From: Ooceraea biroi
Taxonomy: Eukaryota; Arthropoda; Insecta; Hymenoptera; Formicidae
Direction: 5' to 3'
NCBI RefSeq assembly: GCF_003672135.1
Contig: NC_039514.1
Coordinates: forward strand, 4,836,001-4,900,000
Length of the DNA stretch: 64,000 nucleotides
Part shown: piece by piece, positions 34,428 through 45,167 of the stretch
Layout of the letters: each line of letters opens with the position of its first letter
Position numbering within the stretch: the first letter of the stretch is position 1
The notes under the pieces: model-generated
Seen by the model: the letters and a program-made list of their open reading frames with translations, nothing else
Databases searched by the model: none
Told to the model about the DNA's origin: nothing
Made by a program: the position numbers and the translations under genes

Positions 34428-34595
34428 TCGACCTTGCCTTAGCTGGCCGGATTATCATACTTGAGTCTTGCCTTCATTGACCGATTCATCATACTCGGGT
34501 CTTGCCTTCATTGGCCGATTCATCATACTCGGGTCTTGCCTTCATTGGCCGGATCATCGTACTTGGGTCTTGCCTTCATTGGCCGGATCATACAG
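34428..34595 (+). repeat. ~33-bp minisatellite in DD41D subterminal region
   Basis: Five copies of a unit such as GTCTTGCCTTCATTGGCCGG plus ATCATCATACTCG. The CTTGCCTT-x-A-x-TGGCCGGAT core is shared with 13209-13349 and 717-795, while the spacer (CATACT versus AGTGATCGA) differs. Confidence 0.92.
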
Positions 34596-34789
34596 TACTT
34601 TAGTATTGCTAATGCTGGCGGTACTGTAACTTTCAAGCTCCATAACTCGAAAAGTACTTAAGGGAAAAATACTTTATTATAGTGTTTTGAAAAGATCTGA
34701 AACATTTTCCACGAAAATGCGTCATTTAAAAGTTATTTGAGGTGGGCAATTAATATGGGACACCCTGAGTCTGAACCTGATTTCGGAAA

Positions 34790-35136
34790 AGGAGAAGAAC
34801 GAAACGTCACAATTCTAACATTCAATTACAATATTTAAGGATTGACTGAACCAATCTTATTTGAAGTGATCGCAACGAAAGCTTGCACCCATATTATCTT
34901 ATAAAAGTGCCGTTAGATTTTTGATTACGGCTTTATTTCCTGAAATATTTTAATCACAAGTTTGTGTGACATGTCATATGATATGAATTCCAGATAAGCT
35001 ATACGGTAGCGCTTGACGTCTATGCACTGAACTTGGTAACGCTCGATGTTTATGCAGTGACTTTCATTGTTTAGAACGTTATTTTTGATTTTTATGTACT
35101 TGGCGTCGCGACGCTACCGCGTCGCTTAATAAGGTA
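34790..35136 (-). repeat. RepR copy 3, inverted
   Basis: On the minus strand it begins AAGCGACGCGGTAGCGTCGC then GACGCCAAGTACATAAAA and ends near AACGTCACAATTCTAACATT, where it meets the DD41D transposon end. It lies only 26 bp from the 3' splice-donor side of dynein exon D. Confidence 0.85.
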
Positions 35137-35161
35137 TAAAATAAAGAATAAACTAAAGTAC

Positions 35162-35247
35162 CTTAAACCATTTTACGTCTTCTGTTAATTGGTAACATAA
35201 TTTTAAAGGTGCCGGTTGCTGGAAGGGATCAGGATCATCTACGAACC
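35162..35247 (-). CDS. Axonemal dynein heavy chain, exon D
   Basis: This short minus-strand exon (86 nt) has acceptor AGTTTTGCAG and donor AAG|GTACTT. In the frame that joins exon E it reads FVDDPDPFQQPAPLKLCYQL followed by TEDVKWFK. The P-L-K-L-C then V-K-W-F-K spacing corresponds to the helix just before the LRNP-x-RHW segment of dynein linkers (there it continues into FKQFVPLL). It starts with two bases of a codon and ends in phase 0, matching exon E. Exon C ends in phase 2, so either a further exon with a length of 3n+2 is missed between 35248 and 48504, or the gene is broken here. No other frame of this stretch is plausible. Confidence 0.68.
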
Positions 35248-35431
35248 CTGCAAAACTAATGAGAAATAATTGATTAATTCACATATGATTTTTATTATTT
35301 TATTTTATTAGAAGAATGCAAAGCTTTTTCCCTTTTTCAAAAATTTTTGACAATTAACGTGTGCAACTTTGCAAGATATATTCATATGTTATATTATTTC
35401 TTTTAAAGTTACTATATAGTTAAAATAACTA

Positions 35432-37086
35432 TGTTACGTCCAGCTCCCTGAGAGAGACGCACAAACCACTTATCTCTCACGTATCAACGCGAGTCGAGCC
35501 GACCGAGTTATCGGAAAGAAGATCAGCGGCTGAAGGCCACTCTTATGCTTCTTCCGAATTAAGGTCTGCTCGTCGGTCCTTTTTATGTAAGGGAATTGAA
35601 TCCCTGTTACAAGGGATAGGACCTTGTGCGATTAATTGAGGAAGGAAGGAGGTAAATTAATGAAACAGAATCTAACATAAGATAAACAAATAAAAATAAC
35701 CTTTATTGAAAAAATGTAATCAAAGGTTAAAAGAAAATTATAAATTATTGAATCAAAATTATAGTAAAAAAATAACTATGTTTAAAATTAAAGTATCGTT
35801 CACTGGGACTCTTCGGGGTCCGCAGTGGTGGTTAAAGGTGGAGGAATGGTAGGCGGCGGATCAGGAAAGAAAGGTGGGACGTGGGAAAACAATGGATAAT
35901 CGGTCGGGGATAAATTCTGACTAGGATGGTCAGCGAAAGTTTCTAGATCCTCTAGCGGGATTGGAGAAGGAGACCGTGAGATATTACGCACGGGGGAGTG
36001 TTGTGATACTTGATCGAAAGGAACGGGCGAATATGATGGCGATGATGTTACGGATGGAGGAGGGAAAATGTCAAGGTTACTCAAAAAGGCTTCTAGCTCT
36101 TCTAGAAAATCTTCAACTTCCTCGTCTATGGTCACCTCTGGTTTCAAGTGAGGAAATATTAGCCGATGAGGCGGGATGTTAAATTCACAAGGTGCCACTG
36201 TATAAGCCAAAGGGTAAAAATGTGTAATTAAAGGAGAACAAAATAAAGGAAGAGGCAAAAAGAGAAAGAGTTACAACCAGTCGCAAGAAGGGAAACAAAG
36301 TTAAATAATCAAATAAATAAAAACTTATTTTGAATTGTCCGGAGATCACGTTGAACAATGATTGCAAAAAGAAAAGAGAGCAGTGCGCTGAGGCTCCTCC
36401 AATGTCGAGGTGGAACGGGTGTAGGTTGTTCTGAATCACACTGACTCTAAGTTCCGACTCTGATTTAATAAACTCTCAAATTTTGAATTGAGCCTGATGA
36501 CTGGTCTGGTCTGGTCTGGTCGTTTTGGATGAAAACTATTGAATGCCTCGGGCGGTTTCACTGCCCTTTTTATAATATGTGAAAAATCGTGTAGGAGGGG
36601 ATTCTTCGAGAACATTCGAGAAGGGAAATGCCCTTATTAGGCAATGGGAAAACGCCCAAGGTTAGGTAACGGGAGGACACGTGTAGCTGAAATCGAAGGG
36701 CCACCTTTGGACCTTGATAAGCGGCCGAGAGCGTGATCATGGTCATGGTGACGAAATGCACGTGTTCACGGCCAAGGTGACCCAATGGTCGTGATGATAA
36801 GGTAGACGATGCGCTAACATTCAGAGTTGCTGCAAGAGGATGTTTGTTTAACGATCACGCGATGGGCACATGTACTGCGTGCCTTACGGTCCCCGTGAGG
36901 TTCCCGCTTGATACCGTGTGTCGAATATAACAAAAAATAAAATTCAATTGAGGTTGTGCAGCAACCGTAAGTGTTTTGGCTCAATAATGCGTGAATGATA
37001 AATAGCATGCGGTAATTACTAAAACGATTGTAATTCTACTATTGGTTTCTTACGAAAGCAAGGGACCGTGGAGTCTAGACGTAACA
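35432..37086. mobile_element. Solo LTR-like element (TG...CA, ACTA duplication)
   Basis: Ends TGTTACGTC and GACGTAACA, flanked by ACTA on both sides (35428-35431 and 37087-37090), as expected for a gypsy- or Pao-type solo LTR. At 1655 bp it is long. It contains (GGTCT)4 at 36498-36520 and the hypothetical minus-strand frame 35800-36258. Related end sequence at 22400-22446. Confidence 0.7.
35800..36258 (-). CDS. Hypothetical proline/acid-rich frame inside the LTR-like element
   Basis: 152 codons: the N-terminal part is mildly hydrophobic (MPLPLFCSPLITHFYPLAYT), then VTIDEEVEDFLEELEAFLSN (a strongly acidic helix), then a Ser/Pro-rich tail (SVTSSPSYSPVPFDQ and FPDPPPTIPPPL), ending EESQ. Composition is low-complexity but not AT-driven, and the frame ends near the LTR edge. 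I do not recognise it. It could be a small protein of the retroelement, an exapted exon, or chance. No neighbour helps. Confidence 0.3.
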   Translation of the reverse strand: MPLPLFCSPLITHFYPLAYTVAPCEFNIPPHRLIFPHLKPEVTIDEEVEDFLEELEAFLSNLDIFPPPSVTSSPSYSPVPFDQVSQHSPVRNISRSPSPIPLEDLETFADHPSQNLSPTDYPLFSHVPPFFPDPPPTIPPPLTTTADPEESQ

Positions 37087-37090
37087 ACTA

Positions 37091-37309
37091 TATAGTAATA
37101 ACAACAGCAACAACAACAATAATAAAGATACTATATTAATCATAATAAAAAATAAAGACAGATTTCAATTAGTTGACAACATTATAACGAATAAAGTTAA
37201 AATAAGGATCAAGAAAGAACGTTTTTAGTTACCGTGTGCTTGATAAAGCATTAGAAAATTCTATAAAATATGTGACTACTGTCAAAAAAATATGCAAAAC
37301 ATATAAAAG
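37091..37309. other. Spacer with short CAA-type repeat
   Basis: ACAACAGCAACAACAACAAT at 37100 and AT-rich sequence. Nothing else seen. Confidence 0.5.
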
Positions 37310-37314
37310 ATATA

Positions 37315-37680
37315 GGTCATTTAGTAATACGGACCACCTCCCGATTTCAATAATTTTTTAATATGTCGTCAAGGTCATCACCTCGAGTTGTGAAGGTTTT
37401 AGCCGCGCTCATTGATTATTAAAAAGTTATTAACAAAAGAAGTTTAATAGTTTCGCATGCGTTTTCGACTGTTTACGCAAAGTGAGGACTTGACCTTGAC
37501 ATGTATGTATTATAATATTATAGTATAATGTATTATAGTATAATGTATTATAATTATAGTATAATGTATTATAGAAGTTATCTTACCGAGTAATCTGCAG
37601 AAGGTTTTATTTCATCGCTCGTTGTTTATTAAAAAGTTATTAATAAAGAAAGTTTAATAAATAGTATATAATTTTCTAAC
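37315..37680 (+). repeat. FbP left-arm fragment with internal minisatellite
   Basis: TCGTCAAGGTCATCACCTCG, GTTATTAACAAAAGAAGTTT and the second TTTATTAAAAAGTTATTAAT block match the FbP arm. A 16-24-bp array TATTATAGTATAATG (37508-37575) has expanded in the middle. Confidence 0.7.
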
Positions 37681-37800
37681 ACTATGTAGACTGTTCTCTT
37701 TGTGTTGACTGTACTCTTTCTCTGTTACATTCTTCACTGAGAGTAACGTATATTTGTTTACATTTCTTATTAAAATCAAGGAAAGGTCTCCTAGTTATCT

Positions 37801-38067
37801 AAAACCATGTCAGCTAGAGCAGGAGACAATGGAATTTTAATAACAGACTGGTATCGTAAACCTACATTTTCAGGCAGATATATTAATTATTTTTCTGGTC
37901 ACCCCTTAAAACATAAAATAAGTGTAATAAGACGCTTGGTTGATAGGGCTATACTTTTGTCAGACAACAGATTCCATGTTAAGAATACTTCTTTGAAAAG
38001 AATAAGTCAGCATAGCACAGATTGCTCTACAGTTAACATTCAATTGGTGAAAAATGAAATTCTATGA
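37801..38067 (+). pseudogene. Penelope-like reverse transcriptase fragment (left arm)
   Basis: The part DNGILITDWYRKPTFSGRYI, then NYFSGHPLKHKISVIRRLVD, follows the conserved block after the reverse transcriptase palm in Penelope-like elements (TD-x-YRKPT...NF-x-S-x-HP-x-x-HK-x-x-V). The first few residues (MSARAG) are not from the element. It ends NEIL after about 86 codons, with no catalytic motif in this piece. A fragment frozen within an inverted duplication; its twin is on the minus strand at 39093. Confidence 0.8.
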
Positions 38068-38510
38068 ATTTTTTGCCTTGACAAATTACAACGAGTTGTT
38101 AAGGTATTTGTGCGCCAAGAATGTTATTCGCAAAAAAGTGAGGTAAATATATACAATAAGGGACCCAGCCTCAATGACCTTGATCTTGACATAAATTGTA
38201 GAGGTCACCTCCCTGAGTGACTTTCAAGAGGTTTTAGCCGTCGCTCGTTGTTTATTAAAAAGTTATTAACAAAAGAAGTTTAATAATTTTGCACGAATTC
38301 TCAGCTGTCCACGCGAAGCAAGGACTGGAGTTTGACATATATTACAAAGGTCACCTTCCTGAATAACCCGCACTAGGTTTCACCCTTTGCTCGTTGTTTG
38401 GTAAAAAGTTATTAACAAAAATGTTTAATGAATAAAGCATAATTTTACGATACCATATACGTTTACAAAAGAGTATATTTGATGGAATTTTAGCTTTAAA
38501 TCAGAAATAG

Positions 38511-38546
38511 GTTTGGGTTAGGTTAGGTTAGGTTAGGTTAAGTTAA
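38511..38546 (+). repeat. Short (TTAGG)n run
   Basis: GGGTTAGGTTAGGTTAGGTT plus AGGTTAAGTTAAGG: five telomere-type units at the place where other FbP copies have only one or two. An interstitial tract, not a chromosome end. Confidence 0.9.
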
Positions 38547-39092
38547 GGCAGAGAATACTTTGTATTTAACTGTTTGTGCTTTTGGTTAAAGTGAAGAATA
38601 CTTTGTACTTATATTAAAAAAAACTATTCTATATATTAACAATTCCCTGCTTTAAATGACTTTCCTTTCTTCGTTCATATACATATTCGTCGTTTATATC
38701 TTTCAATATTCAAAATAACTACTATATTTTCGAAATTTCTTTTGTTAATAACTTTTTCATAAACAACGATCGACGACTAAACCCTAGTGCGGGTTATTCG
38801 GGAAGGTGACCTTTGTAATATATGTCAAACTCCAGTCCTTGCTTCGCGTGGACAGCTGAAAATTCGTGCAAAATTATTAAACTTCTTTTGTTAATAACTT
38901 TTTAATAAACAACGAGCGACGGCTAAAACCTCTTGAAAGTCACTCAGGGAGGTGACCTCTACAATATATGTCAAGATCAAGGTCATTGAGGCTGGGTCCC
39001 TTATTGTATATATTTACCTCACTTTTTTGCGAATAACATTCTTGGCGCACAAATACCTTAACAACTCGTTGTAATTTGTCAAGGCAAAAAAT

Positions 39093-39360
39093 TCATAGAA
39101 TTTCATTTTTCACCAATTGAATGTTAACTGTAGAGCAATCTGTGCTATGCTGACTTATTCTTTTCAAAGAAGTATTCTTAACATGGAATCTGTTGTCTGA
39201 CAAAAGTATAGCCCTATCAACCAAGCGTCTTATTACACTTATTTTATGTTTTAAGGGGTGACCAGAAAAATAATTAATATATCTGCCTGAAAATGTAGGT
39301 TTACGATACCAGTCTGTTATTAAAATTCCATTGTCTCCTGCTCTAGCTGACATGGTTTTA
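39093..39360 (-). pseudogene. Penelope-like reverse transcriptase fragment (right arm)
   Basis: Exact inverted counterpart of 37801-38067 with the same 86-codon reading. It continues outward into CCATGTCAGC and GATAACTAGGAGACC like its twin. No independent gene. The identity of the arms points to a recent duplication or to gene conversion between them. Confidence 0.8.
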
Positions 39361-39382
39361 GATAACTAGGAGACCTTTTGTA

Positions 39383-39660
39383 TTGATATGCTTGATTTTA
39401 AAGGTGATGTTTATTTTCGATATGTTGACGATGTCTTCGCTATATTACCTAATGATAAAATACAGACTGTTCTTTCCACTTTCAATGATTACCACTCAAG
39501 ATTATAATTTACTTTGGGAGTCTAAAGGAACGGTTCGATACATTTTTTGGATACCACAGTTAGTCGCGATAATGGAATTTTAATAACAGACTGGTATCGT
39601 AAACCTACATTTTCAGGCAGATATATTAATTATTTTTCTGGTCACCCCTTAATCGCGATA
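39383..39660 (+). pseudogene. Penelope-like reverse transcriptase, catalytic palm fragment
   Basis: In one frame: FKGDVYFRYVDDVFAILPND, then TVLSTFNDYHSRL. The YVDD box carries the two catalytic aspartates of reverse transcriptases. A frameshift (~39505) precedes LDTTVSRDNGILITDWYRKP and FSGRYINYFSGHPL, the same block as in the 37801 copy. This shows the natural order (palm then RKPTF block) that the inverted copies lack. It is truncated on both sides, and the tail at 39700-39905 probably belongs to it. Confidence 0.82.
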
Positions 39661-39905
39661 CATGTTTCCCGTGCTGCCTTTATTCTTCAGCCAATCATTA
39701 CAAGATGAATGTTAGACGATATTAGCATGTAAGTGGTTTTATAAATTGTATACGATCTGCATAGTTTGCCAAATCTGTAAGTTATCATTTGGTTTTTTAT
39801 AGATAATGACTTTATGTATTAATATTTTTACCTGAAGAGGAGCAAAATCTGTGGTCGAAACGTAGTGTACACCTTATAGTTAAATACATTGCCAGTCAGG
39901 TCGAC
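39661..39905 (+). mobile_element. Penelope-like 3' tail
   Basis: Non-coding, ending CATTGCCAGTCAGGTCGACT like the tails at 3020 and 9940. Contains the hammerhead-like motif at 39831-39862. Confidence 0.6.
39831..39862 (+). ncRNA. Degenerate hammerhead-like motif
   Basis: CCTGAAGAGGAGC, a loop, then GGTCGAAACG. The core TGAAGAG is nearer to CUGAUGAG than at other tails, but the stem has a mismatch (GAGC against GGTC). Confidence 0.3.
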
Positions 39906-40060
39906 TAAGGAGAGTTTTTTATTTTTGTTCATATTTTTGTTAATAAATTTGTAATAAACAACGAGCGGAAGCTAAAGCCTTGTACAGATTACTCGGGAGG
40001 ATGACCTCTATAACATATGTCAAGGTCAAAATAATCGGAACTGATCTAGCTTCCCTACTC
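39906..40060 (-). repeat. FbP end fragment
   Basis: TTGTTAATAAATTTGTAATA, AACAACGAGCGGAAGC and ATATGTCAAGGTCAAAATAA match the FbP right arm; truncated. Confidence 0.65.
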
Positions 40061-40076
40061 TGTACAATTTCCTTAA

Positions 40077-40619
40077 GGGGAAGTTAGAGTCGTCTATATT
40101 ACCGATAAAATTAAGGATTGTAGCACACAGAATTCTTTTTATTAGTTGTACAGAACAAAAAATCCTTTTCCACAAATAAAGTATACATAGTAAGAAAGTC
40201 CGCGAGACAGGACTTTATATTCAAAATGGAAAAAAGTTCAAACCTTGCAATTTTGTTATTGGCTTGTGATCTAACCTCATTACATTAATTTGCCTAATAT
40301 GAAGGTTATGATGGACTTTGTATGCACACAAAATCGCTGTCTAGCGGAGTGGGGACGCAATGAATGAATACGAGAATGCTTTTAAAAGTGAATTTAGAAA
40401 TGTAAATAAAACGATTTCTGTGCGCTAAAACTATGTGAATATGTTTTTGTGTAACATCGTGTCCTAAGAGTAAAATAGAGCATAAGATTAGTTCCTTGAT
40501 ATCGTGCAAAAAGATTTCTTTCATCGTGCAAAAGGAATTTTCATTCTGCGCAACCAATGAAAAGATCTATTAAAATACTCACACACTCCATCGATAATAC
40601 AGATGACTTCAACTTCCCC
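40077..40619. mobile_element. MITE with TTAA target duplication
   Basis: TTAA at 40073-40076 and 40620-40623 flanks inverted ends GGGGAAGTTAGAGTCGTCT and its imperfect complement (about 30 bp). 543 bp, non-coding. TTAA duplications are made by piggyBac and Kolobok elements; I cannot tell which. Confidence 0.7.
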
Positions 40620-41734
40620 TTAATATTATTGTGACATATCTCAGAAACTATGTGCAACTCCCACATAGTTGTTAAGCTAAAAATTACTTACAAGGGAACA
40701 TCGGCAATTGTGAAATTCAAAAAAATCTGAAACTTTGCATAAATATAGAGTAGATGGATCTAATAAGGAAACAATTTTCTGTTGGGGCTAATATTCACTT
40801 TTAGGAGTGGAAACACCCCCTCGAAAAATTTCGGTTTTTTTCTTTCCAAGTGAATATCGTCTAAAGGATGAGAGATACGAAAAACTGTTTCGAATAAAAG
40901 TTGTATGGCTTGAAAAGCGGTTTATATCTGTGTATATAGATTTTCGAAAAATTTTAAATTTTTCAAAATACTCCCACCACTCACCCTTTTTTAGAAATTT
41001 TAAAATCTTTTTGCAACTAAAATAAAACTTATTTTTACGCAAATTCAAGCATATATAACAAAGTTATAAACTTCCGAAAATATATTTTTAAGAAATAATT
41101 GGAGACACCCTTATTTACGTATGCTGTCCGCACCAATCTTATCGGTTCGTTACTTACAATTAGCTACTTGGTTACTTGGCAACAGTTTCTCTTTTTTTCA
41201 TTATGATTTTCCACAGTAGGAGATAACAAAGAAACGAGTAGTATTCGTAATAGATCTAATTAAATAACTAAAAAATTATTTCATATTGTTTCATTCATTT
41301 TATACATAATAATAGTTAATGTACATAGCAAAAACACAAATGGGCAAAAAATAAATTATCATCTGCAATAATAGAATGACAGCGCGATATAAATAGGGCG
41401 GAAATAAACATTGCTCAAAATAGTGCGATAATACAATATACGTTGCTCACCGATCGTCATATACACTTATCGCGTTATTACGTAATAAGCGTGTACATAA
41501 TTAACATTACATAACAAACAAGTTAGAAGTGCGTTGTTTTCCAAGTCCAGTTCCAAACTCCAAGTTCCAAAGACTTATAGAGCGCATCTTTCACCGTCAC
41601 GAATGACGGAGGATATAAGACGGTGAGAATATCAAAGCAGTCAGTCGGCTTTAGTGCTTCGGAATAAGAAGTCGACTATTGATTTGTGGTGCGTTAGTTT
41701 GACAATATTGTTTGATTGTATATTCCATTCAAAG

Positions 41735-41786
41735 AGAGAGAGAGAAAGAGAGAGAGGGAGAGGGAGAGAGAGAGAGAGAATTACAA
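41735..41786 (+). repeat. GA microsatellite
   Basis: (GA)n with a few G and A interruptions, at the left edge of FbF copy 2. Confidence 0.9.
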
Positions 41787-41793
41787 AAAGGAG

Positions 41794-42338
41794 TGAGATC
41801 CCTAAAAAACCTTTTTAAAAAAGAAAAATATAAACGCCAAGTACATAAAGCCTCTCAACTTGTCAAAATTCAAAACTAAATATGAAATCAATAATTAACT
41901 AGCCAAGTATCTACATAGAAGCAGTTTGAGTATTTTACCCAAACGTTTTCCATGCATACTCTCTTATTACATGACGACATTGAAGTACTTGGCGTGCCCG
42001 AATCACATTAAAACGTACTGTCCTACCTATAAGAGACACAAAATCATTTGCGAATCATTATTAAAAATCATCAAGATACAAGATATAGTACAAATCAAGA
42101 TACTATACAAAGGTACAAGAATGCATAACCACTGCGATCCGGGCACGCCAAGTACTTCAATGTCGTCATGTAATAAGAGAGTATGCATGGAAAACGTTTG
42201 GGTAAAATACTCAAACTGCTTCTAGATACTTGGCTAATTAATTATTGATTTCATATTTAGTTTTGAGTTTTGACAAGTTGAGAGGTTTTATGTACTTGGC
42301 GTATATATTTTTTCTTTTTTTAAAAAGAATTTTTAGGG
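41794..42338. mobile_element. FbF foldback copy 2
   Basis: Ends GTGAGATCCCTAAAAAACC. Arms of about 200 bp carry ACGCCAAGTACATAAA and CCATGCATACTC, inverted at 42140-42338 to TTTTATGTACTTGGCGTA. The core GTCCTACCTATAAGAGACAC is shared inverted with 25690. No insertion here, so it shows the uninterrupted form of copy 1. It lies directly upstream of the pogo-like start codon. Confidence 0.9.
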
Positions 42339-42743
42339 ATTGAAGTATTTGTGTTAAAATGTTGCCTATAAATGCGGCAAACGTTATAAATATGTTAATC
42401 ACGACATTTCACATTGCAAATCTCGCTATCACTCCTGTTAATCATCGTGAAGTAGAGCTTCACGATACAATTTCTGATCTGATCAGAAGTACTATAAATG
42501 AGGATGTTATGATCGAATACAACTGGGGATTTGATTTTGACAATCCAGCAACAAGACGTACAACTTATAGACTCATATGATTTTTATGCTGAAGAAGATA
42601 ATTACGATGACGATGAAGTTTGCATTATAGATAACGAAGGTGGAAGTATAGATCTAGATTATAAAAAAAGAGCGGTTGAATTTTGGAACAGTGGAAAAAG
42701 AGGACGTTTATCTCTTGCTACTGTACAGAATCGTTTTAAAAAG

Positions 42744-42945
42744 GTAAATTGTGATTAAAAAATAAGCATAGTACGAACCGAAAGTAGATGAATGTAAAAT
42801 ATGTATAAATATCCATAGGAGATAATGAAAAGAAATAAGACTGTTTCAATTTTTTATATCATACATTCATTTGCATTCGTTTCGCATACAATTTTAATAT
42901 TTTTCAATTTAATTTTTAGTATATTGAATTGTTTTTCCTTTTTAG
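42744..42945 (+). other. Intron in pogo-like copy 2
   Basis: AAG|GTAAATTG and CCTTTTTAG|GTAAAG bound a 202-nt AT-rich gap with stops. Joining across it gives RFKKVKSSTQLYRW, aligning with the uninterrupted FRKVKSLQQLYRW of copy 1 (6661-6705). Phase 0. Confidence 0.8.
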
Positions 42946-43883
42946 GTAAAGTCTTCTACGCAATTGTATAGATGGGAAGGATATGTAATGCGTGGAGGCA
43001 CAAATAGAGATACATTTATATATATCGCCGAATATGTACTGATAAAATTCCAAGAAGCTATTGACAGAAGATCTATCGTTCACGACATAAATTTACGAAG
43101 GTGAGCGCTAGAAGCTAAAGAGGAAGTGAACTTTACTTCATTTAAAGCAGGACAATGGTGGATATGGAATTTTAAAAAAGCGCATCACATTACGTCGCGT
43201 AAAATAACAGCATTTAAAATGCAATCTCATGTACAAGCCGATCCACTAATACGTCAAAGTGCAGAAGAATTTGTAAATCAAGTAAAACCATATATTAATG
43301 TAATCGGTGAAGGCTCAACTTATAATGCAGATGAAAGCGGTTTTAATCTAGAAATACATTCCGGAAGAACATTAACTAATATGGGAGCAAAGAGAGTCGA
43401 AGCTACTATCCAATCCTTATCTTCTATGACTCACAGTTATACCATTATGCCAATTATATCGGCGGATGGAAATCTTCTTTCACCTCTATATATAGCCTTA
43501 AAAGAATCAACCGGCACATTTGGACCAGAAGTAGAAAAAAATCTCTTTCGTCCTTCTAATATGTACATAGCAGCTTCGAAATCTGGAAAACTGACAACTC
43601 AACATTTTAAAACTTGGTTTCAAGAGGTATATCTACGAAATACTGAAGCAACTAGCTTGTTGCTATTAGATTCATGGACGGGACATTTAAGAGAACTTAT
43701 ACCACATACCATAAGACAAACAAGTAAATATTTTAACAAATACCAAACAAAACGACTGCTTTTGTACAACCTTTAGACGTTTTCGGTTTTAGAATCTGGA
43801 AAAATTTTGTTCGAAGTTTTTCTGATTGTGTTATTTTACATAATTATGATGTGAATTTACATTTACGTAATAACATTATCAGA

Positions 43884-45167
43884 ACAAAATTACCTTTTTA
43901 AAAAAAGGTACAAAAAAGCGCCAAGTATACGCGCCTGAAGTTCTTTAAAAAAGGACTCTACAAAACTAATGATATGAACAAATTGCGCCAACTCCAATGG
44001 GTATTTACGCATAATAATGACAGGAAATGTTATCATCTTACAGTTAATGTTATGTGGTAGTTTCTTTAATTAAAAAAATATTAAACCAAGTAATATGTAC
44101 CTTTATATTCTCATTCAATGATACTATTCCAATCCAAGCGATAGTAGTTCTAATTGTCTTTAAATATTATTATTTTATAGTATTTTTCAAAAAAATTTAT
44201 GAAATCCTCAAATTGCGCCAATTGCAAAGAGGATGTATTACCTCGAAAAGTAATTATTGTACAACAATTTAAAAAAAACTAAGTGGCAGTATCTTACCAA
44301 TTACAAAGAGAATATATATATATATATATTGTCTTAAAAAGTTATTATACAACTACTTTCAAAAAATATAAAACTTTGATTGATTAAATAATATTTAATG
44401 CAAAATACTTGGCGCTGCTAGACCGAGTATTACAAGAAATCCCTCTTTCTATCTTTCAGCGTTTAGTATTTAGTATTAAGCAATTTAGTGTTTAGTATTA
44501 AGTTTAGCCTTTAGTATTAAACGCGTGAAATTTGTTAAACTTCTTTTTATATGAATTTGATATGTAAACAAACGGCTGGAGCTTTAGTAGGCGTGTAAGG
44601 AGCGCAGACGAGATGCTAGGCGCTGGCGAGGTCTAGCAGCGCCAAGTATTTTGCATTAAATATTATTTAATCAATCAAAGTTTTATATTTTTTGAAAGTA
44701 GTTGTATAACAACTTTTTAAGACAATATATACATATATTCTCTTTGTAATTGGTAAGATACTGCCACTTAGTTTTTTTTAAATTGTTGTACAATAATTAC
44801 TTTTCGAGGTAATACATCCTCTTTGCAATTGGCGCAATTTGAGGATTTCATAAATTTTTTTGAAAAATACTATAAAATAATAATATTTAAAGACAATTAG
44901 AACTACTATCGCTTGGATTGGAATAGTATCATTGAATGAGAATATAAAGGTACATATTACTTGGTTTAATATTTTTTTAATTAAAGAAACTACCACATAA
45001 CATTAACTGTAAGATGATAACATTTCCTGTCATTATTATGCGTAAATACCCATTGGAGTTGGCGCAATTTGTTCATATCACTAGTTTTGTAGAGTCCTTT
45101 TTTAAAAGAACTTCAGGCGCGTATACTTGGCGCTTTTTTGTACCTTTTTTTAAAAAGGTAATTTTGT
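43884..45167. repeat. FbQ foldback arms
   Basis: Inverted arms of about 540 bp (43884-44425 and 44626-45167), starting ACAAAATTACC and ending inside at TACTTGGCGCTGCTAGACC. The centre (44426-44625) contains TTTAGTATTAAG duplications. Open frames of 72 codons in each arm are mirror artefacts. A (TA)n run sits at 44314-44334. Confidence 0.9.

Larger units (their letters stand above)
32803..34770 (+). mobile_element. DD41D Tc1/mariner-like transposon, second complete-type copy
   Basis: Right end GTGGGCAATTAATATGGGAC then ACCCTGA (34770), a mutated CACCCTGTA. The left end is cut by the mariner insertion. Shares GAATACAACGG...GAGTTACAGCG (32830-32890) with 1-300 and 11110-11200. Carries a transposase and a subterminal minisatellite. 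Confidence 0.75.
37786..39371. mobile_element. 1.6-kb inverted duplication of Penelope fragment plus FbP
   Basis: The two arms (about 37786-38430 and 38740-39371) are near-identical inverted copies around an axis at 38580. Outer parts are Penelope reverse transcriptase sequence. Inner parts are FbP arms beginning GGTAAATATATACAATAAGG (38142) and mirrored at 39018. The unique centre holds a TTAGG run. Confidence 0.88.

Noticed and set aside
38511..38546. TTAGG run as a chromosome end
   Set aside because: Only five units, flanked by unique and repeat sequence on both sides; interstitial.
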